Assembly: GCA_019637195.1 (NCBI GenBank)
Contig: JAHBWA010000042.1
Span: forward strand, 1 to 61,065
From: Labilithrix sp.
Lineage (GTDB): Bacteria; Myxococcota_A; Polyangia; Polyangiales; Polyangiaceae
Reading direction: 5' to 3'
Length of the DNA: 61,065 bases
A program made the translations under genes and the position numbers. How positions within the stretch are numbered: the first letter of the stretch is position 1; each line of letters opens with the position of its first letter. A model generated the notes under the pieces. It did no database searches, was not told the origin of the DNA, and saw nothing but the letters and a program-made list of their open reading frames with translations. This document shows, piece by piece, positions 16,005 to 23,748 of this stretch.

Positions 16005-17161
16005 CGACGGAACCGATCGCGAAGCGGGCGCCGAAACCGAAGAAGTCGGTGGCGCTCTCCGGTGTGGAGGCGGGGACGACCGCGCTCTGCACCGTCGGCC
16101 ACACCGGCAACGATCTTTACTACCGCGGATACGACATCCTCGACATCGCGACGCGCTGCGAGTTCGAGGAGGTCGCGCACCTCCTCGTCCACGGCAAGTT
16201 GCCCAACGCCACCGAGCTCGGCGCGTACAAAACGAAGCTCCAGGCGCTCCGGGGGATCCCCGCGACCGTGAAGGCCGCGCTCGAGCAACTTCCTCCGTCG
16301 ACGCACCCGATGGATGTCCTCCGCACCGGCGTGTCGGTCCTCGGATGCAACGAGCCGGAGAAGGAGGACCACAACGCGCCGGGGGCCCGCGACATCGCCG
16401 ATCGCCTCCTCGCGTCGCTCGGGTCGATGCTCCTCTATTGGCATCACTACGCGCACCACGGCCGAAGGATCGAGGTCGAGACCGAGGACGACTCGATCGG
16501 CGGCCACTTCCTTCGTCTGCTCCACGGCAAGAAGCCGACGAGCGAGTGGGTGCGCGCGATGCACACGAGCCTCGTCCTCTACGCCGAGCACGAGTTCAAC
16601 GCCTCGACGTTCGCCTGTCGTGTCGTCGCCGGTACCGGCTCGGACATCTACTCCGCGATCTGCGGAGGCATCGGCGCGCTCCGTGGTCCGAAGCACGGCG
16701 GAGCGAACGAGGTCGCGCTCGAGATCCAGAAGCGCTACGCGTCGGCGGACGAGGCAGAGGCCGATATCCGGCGCCGCGTCGAGAACAAGGAGGTCGTGAT
16801 CGGGTTCGGACACCCCGTCTACACGATCGCCGATCCGCGCAATCAGGTGATCAAAGAGATCGCGCGCACGCTTTCGACCACCGCCCGCTCGATGCGGATG
16901 TTCGAGATCGCCGAGCGGCTCGAATCCGTGATGTGGGAGACGAAGAAGATGTTCCCGAACCTCGATTGGTTCAGCGCGGTCGCCTACCACCGGATGGGCA
17001 TCCCGACGGCGATGTTCACGCCGCTCTTCGTCATCGCGCGTACGACGGGCTGGAGCGCCCACATCATCGAGCAGCGCGAGGACAACAAGATCATCCGGCC
17101 GAGCGCGCGCTACGTGGGGCCGGAGAACCAGCCGTTCGTCGCGATCGAGAACCGTTCGTAG
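16001..17161 (+). CDS. prpC: 2-methylcitrate synthase
   Basis: A 386-residue citrate-synthase-family enzyme that condenses propionyl-CoA with oxaloacetate. YRGYDILDIA near the N-terminus, GALRGPKHGGANE (substrate His) and IGFGHPVYTIADPRN are characteristic; a catalytic Asp is expected in the C-terminal part, and SAHIIEQREDNKIIRP closes the family signature. Its operon with prpB and prpD makes methylcitrate synthase more likely than housekeeping citrate synthase, whose fold is the same. The ATG at 16001 overlaps the prpB stop by ATGA, and prpD follows after 18 bp. Propionyl-CoA would come from MmsA of the same operon. Confidence 0.93.
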   Translation: MTTEPIAKRAPKPKKSVALSGVEAGTTALCTVGHTGNDLYYRGYDILDIATRCEFEEVAHLLVHGKLPNATELGAYKTKLQALRGIPATVKAALEQLPPSTHPMDVLRTGVSVLGCNEPEKEDHNAPGARDIADRLLASLGSMLLYWHHYAHHGRRIEVETEDDSIGGHFLRLLHGKKPTSEWVRAMHTSLVLYAEHEFNASTFACRVVAGTGSDIYSAICGGIGALRGPKHGGANEVALEIQKRYASADEAEADIRRRVENKEVVIGFGHPVYTIADPRNQVIKEIARTLSTTARSMRMFEIAERLESVMWETKKMFPNLDWFSAVAYHRMGIPTAMFTPLFVIARTTGWSAHIIEQREDNKIIRPSARYVGPENQPFVAIENRS

Positions 17162-17179
17162 TCGAGGAGCCTCCATTTC

Positions 17180-18631
17180 ATGAGTCAGCACATCTCCACC
17201 GAGCGACCTCCGTTCGACTCGGTCATCCAGGACATCGTCGACTACGTGCTCGAGAGCGAGGCGCCGAGTCCGCTCGCGTACGAGACGGCGCGGCACTGCC
17301 TCCTCGACACCCTCGGCTGCGGGCTCGAGGCGCTCGAGTACCCGGCGTGCACGAAGCTCCTCGGCCCGGTCGTGCCGGGCACGATCGTCCCGCACGGCGC
17401 GAAGGTCCCGGGCACGCCGTACCAGCTCGATCCCGTCCAGACCGCCTGGAACCTCGGCGTGATGGTGCGCTGGCTCGACTTCAACGACACGTGGCTCGCT
17501 GCCGAGTGGGGGCACCCGTCCGACAACCTCGGCGGCATCCTCGCGACGGCCGACTGGCTATCGCGCAGCGCGATCGCGAACGGCAAGACGCCGCTCACGA
17601 TGCACGATGTCCTCACCGCGATGGTAAAGGCCCACGAGATCCAGGGCTGCCTCGCACTCGAGAACTCGTTCAACCGCGTCGGGCTCGATCACGTCGTCCT
17701 CGTGAAGGTCGCGACCACAGCCGTCGTCTCGCGCATGCTCGGGCTGACGCGCGATGAGATCCTGAACGCCGTCTCGCTCGCGTGGGTCGACGGGCAGAGC
17801 CTCCGCACCTATCGCCACGCGCCGAACACGGGGTCGCGCAAGTCGTGGGCTGCTGGCGACGCGACCTCCCGCGGCGTGCGCCTCGCGCTGATCGCGCGCA
17901 CGGGAGAGATGGGCTATCCGTCCGCGCTCACGGCGAAGACGTGGGGCTTCTACGACGTCTCGTTCAAGGGACAGCCCTTCGAGTTTCAGCGACCCTACGG
18001 CTCGTATGTCATGGAGAACGTGCTCTTCAAGATCTCGTTCCCGGCCGAGTTCCACTCGCAGACCGCGGTGGAGGCCGCGATGACGCTGCACGCCGAGCTC
18101 GCCCGTCGCGGCAAGAGCGCGGCCGACGTCGCGCGCATCTCGATCCGAACGCACGAGGCGTGCATCCGCATCATCGACAAGAAGGGGCCACTCGCGAATC
18201 CCGCCGATCGCGACCACTGCATCCAGTACATGGTGGCGGTGCCGCTCCTCTTCGGCCGCCTCACCGCCGCCGACTACGAAGACGCCGTGGCCGCCGATCC
18301 GCGCATCGACGCGCTCCGCGAGAAGATCGTCTGCGTCGAGGACGCGAGCTTCACCCGCGACTACCACGATCCGGAGAAGCGCTCGATCGCGAACGGCCTC
18401 ACGGTAACGTTGAACGACGGCACCGTCCTGCCCGAGGTCGTCGTCGAGTATCCGATCGGGCACAGGCGCCGGCGCTCCGAGGGCATTCCGCTCCTCGAAG
18501 CGAAGTTCCGGACGAACGTCGCGCGCCGCTTCGCCGACAAGCAGCAGCAGGCGATCCTCTCCCTGTCGCTCGACCTGAAACGGCTCGAGGCTACGCCGGT
18601 GAACGAGTACGTCGACGCCTTCATCGTCTAG
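17180..18631 (+). CDS. prpD: 2-methylcitrate dehydratase
   Basis: A 483-residue MmgE/PrpD-family enzyme that dehydrates 2-methylcitrate to 2-methylaconitate, without an iron-sulfur cluster. It shows the family's N-terminal helical block (ARHCLLDTLGCGLEALEYP), the conserved MVRWLDFNDTW and WGHPSDNLGG, and the C-terminal lobe (YPIGHRRRRSEGIPLLEAKF). Full length is usual. The next step needs an aconitase to make 2-methylisocitrate; none is in the operon, so the housekeeping one must serve or acnD lies elsewhere. It is the last gene of the 7360-18631 operon; I see no clear terminator after it. Confidence 0.93.
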   Translation: MSQHISTERPPFDSVIQDIVDYVLESEAPSPLAYETARHCLLDTLGCGLEALEYPACTKLLGPVVPGTIVPHGAKVPGTPYQLDPVQTAWNLGVMVRWLDFNDTWLAAEWGHPSDNLGGILATADWLSRSAIANGKTPLTMHDVLTAMVKAHEIQGCLALENSFNRVGLDHVVLVKVATTAVVSRMLGLTRDEILNAVSLAWVDGQSLRTYRHAPNTGSRKSWAAGDATSRGVRLALIARTGEMGYPSALTAKTWGFYDVSFKGQPFEFQRPYGSYVMENVLFKISFPAEFHSQTAVEAAMTLHAELARRGKSAADVARISIRTHEACIRIIDKKGPLANPADRDHCIQYMVAVPLLFGRLTAADYEDAVAADPRIDALREKIVCVEDASFTRDYHDPEKRSIANGLTVTLNDGTVLPEVVVEYPIGHRRRRSEGIPLLEAKFRTNVARRFADKQQQAILSLSLDLKRLEATPVNEYVDAFIV

Positions 18632-18761
18632 CGACGCCGAGCGCCCCCTTCTCCTACGGCCAGCCAAACGACCGCAGCGCAAGCAGCCCCGAGCGCGAGC
18701 GGTCGACGCGGACGGTGCCCCTCGACTGGCAGCCTGCCGACGGATCGCGCATTTTGTTCTC

Positions 18762-19007
18762 ATGAGCGCGCAGCCGACTGAGCCGTCGCCGATCCCGAGC
18801 GCGCGGTTCGATGATCTCGACCTCGACCGTCCGGAGGACGAAGGAGAGTGGCATCGCCGCCTGATGGCGCTCGCTGCGGCACGCATTGCCGCCGAGCGCG
18901 TGCGTCTCGAGCGCCTTGGAATCATCGACGCGAAGGGCGACCTCGTTTCGCACGAGCTTCCGCCCGACATGCTCCCTGACTCGGACACAACGCTCGAGAC
19001 CGGCTGA
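18762..19007 (+). CDS. Small protein upstream of a zeta-toxin remnant, putative antitoxin
   Basis: An 81-residue acidic protein: a disordered start, a central helix (EWHRRLMALAAARIAAERVR) and the end LGIIDAKGDLVSHELPPDM with a short tail. No catalytic motif is visible. It ends 5 bp before a zeta-toxin-like kinase gene. I infer an antitoxin or partner role from this pairing; helical small proteins often precede zeta kinases. The ATG at 18762 lacks a clear ribosome-binding site. It looks intact although its partner is broken. Confidence 0.6.
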   Translation: MSAQPTEPSPIPSARFDDLDLDRPEDEGEWHRRLMALAAARIAAERVRLERLGIIDAKGDLVSHELPPDMLPDSDTTLETG

Positions 19008-19012
19008 CCCCG

Positions 19013-19415
19013 ATGACGCGTCCGCGAATGGTCGCAGTCGCCGGCCCGCCGGGCAGCGGCAAGACGCGCTACTTCCCCGTGACGGCCTTCGGCGTCGACG
19101 CGTTCAACATCGACGACCGCTGCGCGCAGATCCTCGGCAGCTATCGGGCGATCCCGCGCGACGTGCGGCAGGCCGTGGCGAAGGAGTGCGAGCTGTTCGT
19201 GCTCGCTCACATCGACCGTCACGTGTCGTTCGCCGTCGAGACGACGCTCCGGACCGGGGTGGCCGTCGACCAGGCCGCGCTCGCGAACAGCAATGGCTTC
19301 GCGACCGAGATGCAGTACGTGACCCGGCTCGGTCGCCGAGAACGCCGCGCGGGCCTGGGCTACACCCGGCAGCGAGCGTCACCCTCGTCAGGGAGACGTC
19401 TACGCTCGGAGTCCA
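19013..19415 (+). pseudogene. Zeta-toxin-family kinase, frameshifted and 3'-truncated
   Basis: The Walker A motif GPPGSGKTRYFP opens the protein, followed by FNIDDRC (substrate-side Asp) and FAVETTLRTG, the order of zeta toxins, which phosphorylate UDP-N-acetylglucosamine and block cell-wall synthesis. After TEMQYV (~19320) the match continues one frame over as GSVAENAARAWATPGSERH and QGDVYAR, then stops where the convergent TetR gene ends (19400). Zeta toxins usually exceed 180 residues, so the frameshift and the missing C-terminal part should inactivate it. The long open frame that continues to 19648 is antisense to TetR and not zeta-like. Confidence 0.65.
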
Positions 19416-19969
19416 TTGAGCAGGACGGCGAGCATCCGCGTGGTCTGCTCTCTGTCCGGAGAGCGCTGCGTGGCCCACGCGATCCCATTCGCATGCGCGC
19501 ACAGATCGCGGATGTCGATGTCGGCGCGGAGCACGCCGTCTTCCTGCGCCCGCTCGATCAGACGGGTAGCCACGGAGCGCATCGCCTCGCACGACGCGTG
19601 CAACGCAGAGGTCTCATCGTAACCGGCGGCGACGATCTGCTCCGGTAGATGGAGGTAAGACTGCGAGTAGTCGATGAAGGCGCGCAGCCATCGTTCGACC
19701 GCGTCGATCGCTGGTGTAGCCAACGAGAGCTGTTCGGCGAGCTCGATCAGTTTGCCGTAAACGTCGTGCAGGACCGCCTCCAGTAGCGCGTCCCGCGTGG
19801 GGAAGTGGCGGTACATGGTGGCGTTCCCGATGCCGGCTGCGCGGGCGATCTTGTCGAGCGGCGCGTTCGCGCCCTCATCGGCGAACACCGCGGCGGCGGC
19901 CGCGACCAAGCGTTCGCGGTTGCGGCGCGCGTCGGCACGGTGCGGAAGCGACGTCTGAGCGGCGGTCAT
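19400..19969 (-). CDS. TetR/AcrR family transcriptional regulator
   Basis: A 189-residue repressor. The N-terminal helix-turn-helix covers residues ~20-60 (NRERLVAAAAAVFADEGANA, then LDKIARAAGIGNATMYRHFP, the recognition helix). A helical ligand-binding domain follows and ends in NGIAWATQ...LLNGLRA. The ATG at 19969 (MTAAQTSLPHRAD) is chosen; an extension to 20038 would cover the promoter. It is divergent from the leader ORF and two flavin monooxygenase genes, with nested dyads between them, so it probably represses them. Its 3' end overlaps the broken zeta gene. Confidence 0.87.
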   Translation of the reverse strand: MTAAQTSLPHRADARRNRERLVAAAAAVFADEGANAPLDKIARAAGIGNATMYRHFPTRDALLEAVLHDVYGKLIELAEQLSLATPAIDAVERWLRAFIDYSQSYLHLPEQIVAAGYDETSALHASCEAMRSVATRLIERAQEDGVLRADIDIRDLCAHANGIAWATQRSPDREQTTRMLAVLLNGLRA

Positions 19970-20019
19970 GAGGTCTCCGTAGCGCGGTCCGTTGGGTCCA
20001 GACAGTCTACTCGAACACA

Positions 20020-20061
20020 AAACAGGGACTCTCCCCATTTACATGGAGACAATCCCCGTTT
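20020..20061. promoter_or_regulatory. Nested inverted repeats, probable TetR operator
   Basis: AAACAGGGA (20020-20028) is inverted as TCCCCGTTT (20053-20061) with one mismatch, and inside it TCTCC (20030-20034) is inverted as GGAGA (20045-20049). The two dyads share almost the same centre (~20040). The site lies in the AT-richer divergent region between the TetR gene and the monooxygenase operon. Confidence 0.55.
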
Positions 20062-20162
20062 ATTGTCCAGACGCCATCGGACGAGTCACCGCGTCACCAG
20101 CGAGAACCGATCGGCGCCGGCTTCGACGACCGGGACGCGCTGACCTACAGGAGGAGACAGTC

Positions 20163-20249
20163 ATGACACCCGTCACCGACGCCACACCATTGGTGGAGCG
20201 GAACGCACCCGCCTTCGGCTATCGACGCGATGCGGAGCATCACGCGTGA
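20163..20249 (+). CDS. 28-codon leader ORF coupled to the monooxygenase genes
   Basis: An ORF of 28 codons, MTPVTDATPLVERNAPAFGY then RRDAEHHA, preceded by a very strong AGGAGGAG (20149-20156), the best ribosome-binding site of this operon. Its TGA overlaps the GTG start of the next gene (GTGA at 20246-20249), so ribosomes ending here could reinitiate on the monooxygenase. I recognise no family. It may be a leader peptide or what is left of a deleted gene. Confidence 0.5.
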   Translation: MTPVTDATPLVERNAPAFGYRRDAEHHA

Positions 20250-21403
20250 CCACCTCGCGCGCGCTGCGGTTCTCGTCGATCGCCCTCCCGCCCGGCAGAC
20301 ACGTCGCCGCGTGGCGGCATCCGGCGGCGCAAGCGACCCCGGAGCTCGACCTGACCACCATCGCCGCCTGCGCGCGACGCCTCGAGGAGGCCGGATTCTC
20401 CGCCCTGATCGTCGCCGACGCCGCTGCCGTATGGGGCGAGCAGCTCGACTCGACGGAGGCAAGCTCGTTCGAACCGCTGACGCTTTTGTCGGCCCTCGCG
20501 ACGCTCACCGATCGGATCGGGCTCGTGGCGACGACGACGACGAGCTTCAACGAGCCGTTCCACGTCGCCCGCCGACTCGCGAGCCTCGACCACATCTCCG
20601 GCGGACGAGCCGGATGGAACGTCGACACGAGCGTCACGCCGCGGCAGGCAGGTGGCTTCGCTCGCAGCGAGCCCGAGGTGCACGAGGAGCGCTACGAGCG
20701 TGCCGACGAGTTCGTGCAGGTCGTGCGAGGCCTGTGGGACAGCTACGCCGACGATGCGATCGTCGCCGACAAGCAGTCCGGGCTGTACTTCCGGCCCGGG
20801 GCGCGGCGCCCGCTCGACCACGCGGGGAAGCACTTCCGAGTAGCAGGCCCCTTGAACGTATCTCGACCGCCGCAAGGGCACCCCGTCGTGTTCCAAGCGG
20901 CCGCGGACTCTGCAGGGATCGTGCTCGCAAGCCGGCAAGCCGACGTCATGCTGACCGCCGCCCCGTCGATCGACGACGCGCACGCGTACCGGGCGCGGCT
21001 CGGCGACGCGCTCGTCGCCGCTGGTCGAGCGCCGGGAAGCGTCCAGATCTGGCCAGGCCTCACCCCCATCGTCGCCTCGACCGAACACGAGGCAACGAGG
21101 CGGCGCGACGAATTACACGACTTCCTCCACGAGGGCACGCAACGCTCGGACGTACGAGATGACCTCGAGGGGCTGTTCGTCGTCGGCACGCCAGAGCAGG
21201 TCGCCGATCGGATCGCCGAGTGGTACGCGGCCGGCGCCGCCGACGGGTTCACGGTGCGGTTCCCGCTGATCCCCGCCGACCTCGATCCCTTCCTCGACGA
21301 GGTCTTGCCGATCCTCGCTCGGCGCGGCGTCTTCGCTCCGCCCGTGGGCGCGACACTCCGCGACTTCCTCGGCCTTTCACGAGCAGAGAGGGACGTCGCG
21401 TGA
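20246..21403 (+). CDS. LLM-class flavin-dependent monooxygenase, NtaA/SnaA/DszA-like, 1
   Basis: A 385-residue bacterial-luciferase-like monooxygenase using reduced FMN from a partner reductase. Family features: an early GWRHP-like AAWRHPAA, EPLTLLSALA, SFNEPFHVARRLASLDHISGGRAGWNVDTS, RYERADEFVQVVRGLWDS and HFRVAGPLNVSRPPQGHPVVFQAA. Segments of this family bind FMN through these blocks. It is shorter than the ~440 residues usual for NtaA, lacking part of the C-terminal insert before GTPEQVADRI. The substrate cannot be read from sequence; relatives attack nitrilotriacetate, sulfur compounds or pristinamycin. The GTG start is coupled to the leader ORF and its end to the next paralog (GTGA). Confidence 0.85.
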   Translation: MTTSRALRFSSIALPPGRHVAAWRHPAAQATPELDLTTIAACARRLEEAGFSALIVADAAAVWGEQLDSTEASSFEPLTLLSALATLTDRIGLVATTTTSFNEPFHVARRLASLDHISGGRAGWNVDTSVTPRQAGGFARSEPEVHEERYERADEFVQVVRGLWDSYADDAIVADKQSGLYFRPGARRPLDHAGKHFRVAGPLNVSRPPQGHPVVFQAAADSAGIVLASRQADVMLTAAPSIDDAHAYRARLGDALVAAGRAPGSVQIWPGLTPIVASTEHEATRRRDELHDFLHEGTQRSDVRDDLEGLFVVGTPEQVADRIAEWYAAGAADGFTVRFPLIPADLDPFLDEVLPILARRGVFAPPVGATLRDFLGLSRAERDVA

Positions 21404-22563
21404 GCGCAAAGAAACAAGCGCGCCTCGTCGCGATCACGCACGCGACCGGCTCGCACCTCCGCGGATGGCGTCATCCAAAGGCGCCAGCAAGACCGGCCAC
21501 CGACGTGAAGGCATTCATCGAGGTCGTACGGGAGTTGGAGCGCGGACTCTTCGACGCGCTGTTCCTGTCCGAGACCACCGGGGTCATGCCCGGCCCCGAC
21601 GCGGCGTACCAACACGAGTCGATGGTGAACGAGTCGCTCGATCCTACGCTGCTCCTCTCGGCGATCGCAGCGGCGACAAAGCACATCGGCCTCATCACGA
21701 CCGCGTCGACGAGCTTGACCCAACCTTACTCGCTCGCGCGACTGCTAGCGTCTCTCGACCACCTCTCGGGCGGCCGGGCCGGCTGGAACGTCGTCACCTC
21801 ACGCTTCGAGACGGAGGCGGGAAACTTCGGGGTCGACAGCCAACTGCTGCGTTCTCCTGTGCGCTACGACATCGCTGCGGAGTTCGTCGACGTCGTCAAG
21901 AGCCTGTGGGACAGCTTCGACGACGACGCGTTCGTCCACGATCGGGAGAAAGGGTTCGACCCTGCGAGGCTCCGGCCACTCGACCACCGCGGCGCGCACT
22001 TCCACGTGTCCGGCTCCCTCGGAATCGCGCGGCCTCCGCAGGGTCACCCCGTCATCCTGCAAGCCGGGATGAGCGAGGCAGGCCGAGAGCTCACGGCCCG
22101 CGAGGCCGATCTCGCGCTCACGTCCGGCGGCGGCTGGCACGCGCGGGAGGCGCGCGAGGATGTCCGCCGGCGCGCCGCGGCGAACGGGCGCGATCCCGAC
22201 GCGCTCGTCGTGCTCGCCGTGCTCCCGTCGGTGCTCGTGGCAAACACTCGCGTGGAGGCGGAGGCACAGCTTCGCGAGTTTACGGCGCTGCTGAGCCCAG
22301 CAGATCGCCAACGGCACGGCATCCTCGCCGGTACGGCCGCCGACATCGCCGACATCATCGAGGACTGGCTCGACGGCGGCGCCGCCGACGGGTTCGCGGT
22401 GGGGTTCCCTTATCTGCAGGGCCCGGTGGCAGCGTTCACGCGCCTGGCGATCCCGGAGTTGCAACGGCGAGGCCGCTTCCGCACCGCGTACACGGGCACC
22501 ACCCTGCGCGAGAACCTCGGTCTGCCGCGTCCCCGTCGATCAGCACACCACGCCATCGAATGA
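21400..22563 (+). CDS. LLM-class flavin-dependent monooxygenase, NtaA/SnaA/DszA-like, 2
   Basis: A 387-residue paralog of the upstream gene with the same blocks: GSHLRGWRHPKA, DPTLLLSAIAAATKHIGLIT, SLARLLASLDHLSGGRAGWN, SLWDSFDDDAFVHD, HFHVSGSLGIARPPQGHPVI. It is also shorter than typical NtaA proteins, with the same C-terminal insert reduced before GTAADIADIIEDW. Both probably use FMNH2, but no flavin reductase gene is next to them in the window. The GTG at 21400 overlaps the preceding stop by GTGA. The pair is likely derepressed together by the divergent TetR regulator. Sequence after 22563 is decayed, so the operon may once have been longer. Confidence 0.85.
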   Translation: MSAKKQARLVAITHATGSHLRGWRHPKAPARPATDVKAFIEVVRELERGLFDALFLSETTGVMPGPDAAYQHESMVNESLDPTLLLSAIAAATKHIGLITTASTSLTQPYSLARLLASLDHLSGGRAGWNVVTSRFETEAGNFGVDSQLLRSPVRYDIAAEFVDVVKSLWDSFDDDAFVHDREKGFDPARLRPLDHRGAHFHVSGSLGIARPPQGHPVILQAGMSEAGRELTAREADLALTSGGGWHAREAREDVRRRAAANGRDPDALVVLAVLPSVLVANTRVEAEAQLREFTALLSPADRQRHGILAGTAADIADIIEDWLDGGAADGFAVGFPYLQGPVAAFTRLAIPELQRRGRFRTAYTGTTLRENLGLPRPRRSAHHAIE

Positions 22564-22729
22564 GGCAGCGCCGAAAGCACGAGCGCGCCGAGGGCGTTGG
22601 CCCATCGCGAACGCTGTCCCCGCCCTGCGACGCGATCAGCTTTACGTCAGAGGCTCGTGCGATCCCGGGGCAAGGCCCGCTCGCGTCGATTTTCTACCGT
22701 CGCCAGCCCCGCCATCGAGGCGAGCCAAG

Positions 22730-22985
22730 CTCGCGGGCGAAGACGCCGGTCGTGAGGACCTCGAGGGCGCAGACACGATCGAGCCCGACCTCGACGGCGA
22801 GATCGGCGAGATCGGCGAGATCGGACTTACCGACGTTCTTGCCTCCGTGAAGTAGGCGCGGAACAGCCGCTGCATGAAGGCGTGCTGCGCACCCTCGACG
22901 CGTGCGAACTGAGAGCCGCAGCGCCGAACGCGTGTTCACGACGAGCGTCTCGTCGAGGTGATACTCAACGTGCCACCCACCATGT
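22730..22985 (-). pseudogene. FrnE/DsbA-like oxidoreductase remnant
   Basis: Read on the minus strand, LDETLVVNTRSALRL, then one frame over QFARVEGAQHAFMQRLFRAY followed by FTEA, then back in the first frame GKNVGKSDLADLADLAVEVG and a further LDRVCALEVLTTGVFARE. This is the central helical part of FrnE-type DsbA-family proteins (NT..A..L, Q...F..RLF.AYF.EG..., A...GLD...). The N-terminal CxxC thioredoxin part is absent and at least two frameshifts are present. Three exact GGCGAGATC units (22796-22822) expand ADLADLADL. It lies in the same open frame as the RibD-like remnant to its right. Confidence 0.5.
22796..22822. repeat. Three exact 9-bp tandem units (GGCGAGATC)
   Basis: Units at 22796, 22805 and 22814. 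They lie within the FrnE-like remnant and look like a small slippage expansion. Confidence 0.9.
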
Positions 22986-23077
22986 TCGAATCCGCCGGTG
23001 GTGTCCTCATCGGCGTATGCGGGGCCTACACGACCCCGTCGAGACTCATCCACTCGAAGGCGATCACTTTTGCGCAT
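22985..23077 (-). pseudogene. N-terminal remnant of a RibD-like dihydrofolate reductase-family gene
   Basis: From the ATG at 23077 the minus strand reads MRK, then in the +1 frame KVIAFEWMSLDGVV, then a TAG, and back in the first frame PAYADEDTTGGFEHGGWHVE. Joined, this is the N-terminus of RibD C-terminal-type reductases (MRKVIAFEWMSLDGVVQAP-like). An extra A in an A run after MRK, a CAG-to-TAG change and a compensating deletion explain the breaks. Only ~35 residues remain before FrnE-like sequence begins. Confidence 0.5.
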
Positions 23078-23109
23078 CCTTGACAATCTCCAGCGTTCAA
23101 GAAGGTCCG

Positions 23110-23200
23110 TTAGGGTGCGTGGGCGTCGCGCTCCGCAGAGCCGAGGAGGAGACGGAGCTTCTCGAGGACGAGCTTCCAGCCGTCTTCGACGCGGGCGGCG
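23110..23200 (-). pseudogene. C-terminal remnant of an AHSA1/SRPBCC-family protein
   Basis: The minus strand reads VEDGWKLVLEKLRLLLGS before a TAA at 23110-23112. This resembles the last helix of AHSA1-domain proteins (GW...L..L...L). Only about 25-30 residues remain, in a frame different from the LysR remnant to the right, so it is a fragment. The match is short and so moderate. Confidence 0.35.
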
Positions 23201-23214
23201 CCGGCAGCCATGCC

Positions 23215-23653
23215 CTGACGGCGGCTCGCTGGCCTTCTCGAGCTCGCGGGCGAGCAGATCGGCGACGGCGCGTACGCGCGGGATGTCGAGCGCACGCTTC
23301 GCGCACACGAGGTGGAGCGACCGCTTCAGATCGCCGAAGTCGACGTCGAGCTCGACGAGGCTCGACGCGGAGAATCGATGGCGCGCGCGTCCGAGGAAGA
23401 TCGCGCCGATCCCGGCCTCCGCCGCCCGGAGCTGCACGAGGAAGTCGTCCGAGGCGAAGATCGGACGGAAGCCGGGGATCAGCCTCGCGAGCTCGGGGTT
23501 CGGTGAGAGGTGATCGAGCGGCGGCGCCCAGCCGATCGATCGCGACGAGCCGAGCCACGTGGCGTTCCACGCGGTCACCCATCCCACCTTGAACTGGGCG
23601 TAGTGCGAGCTGCCCACCTGCATCCGGCCGAGGATCTCGTCGAGGGGTTCCAT
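23215..23653 (-). pseudogene. LysR substrate-binding domain remnant, HTH missing
   Basis: From an ATG at 23653 the protein reads FKVGWVTAWNATWLGSSRSI, PELARLIPGFRPIFASDDF, LVQLRAAEAGIGAIFLGRA and ALDIPRVRAVADLLARELEK. This is the second half of a LysR-family effector-binding domain with its C-terminal helix. The N-terminal winged helix and about the first half of the ligand domain are absent, so it cannot bind DNA. The open frame continues beyond LysR similarity (about 23215) into two unrelated gene remnants, giving a 319-residue chimera that could be misannotated as intact LysR. Confidence 0.62.
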
Positions 23654-23748
23654 GAGGACGCCAGTGTTGGACGATTGGTCAAAAATTCAAGACAGACGTT
23701 TATTGAGCGTCCTCGGGTCGGGCTCTAGAACAAACCCAAGGAGGCCTC

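Noticed and set aside
15947..17515. A 522-codon minus-strand frame opposite prpC.
   Set aside because: The plus-strand gene is well conserved; the antisense frame has no motif, ribosome-binding site or family resemblance.
20230..21162. Plus-strand frame overlapping the first monooxygenase.
   Set aside because: Out-of-frame shadow; the real gene has the family blocks.
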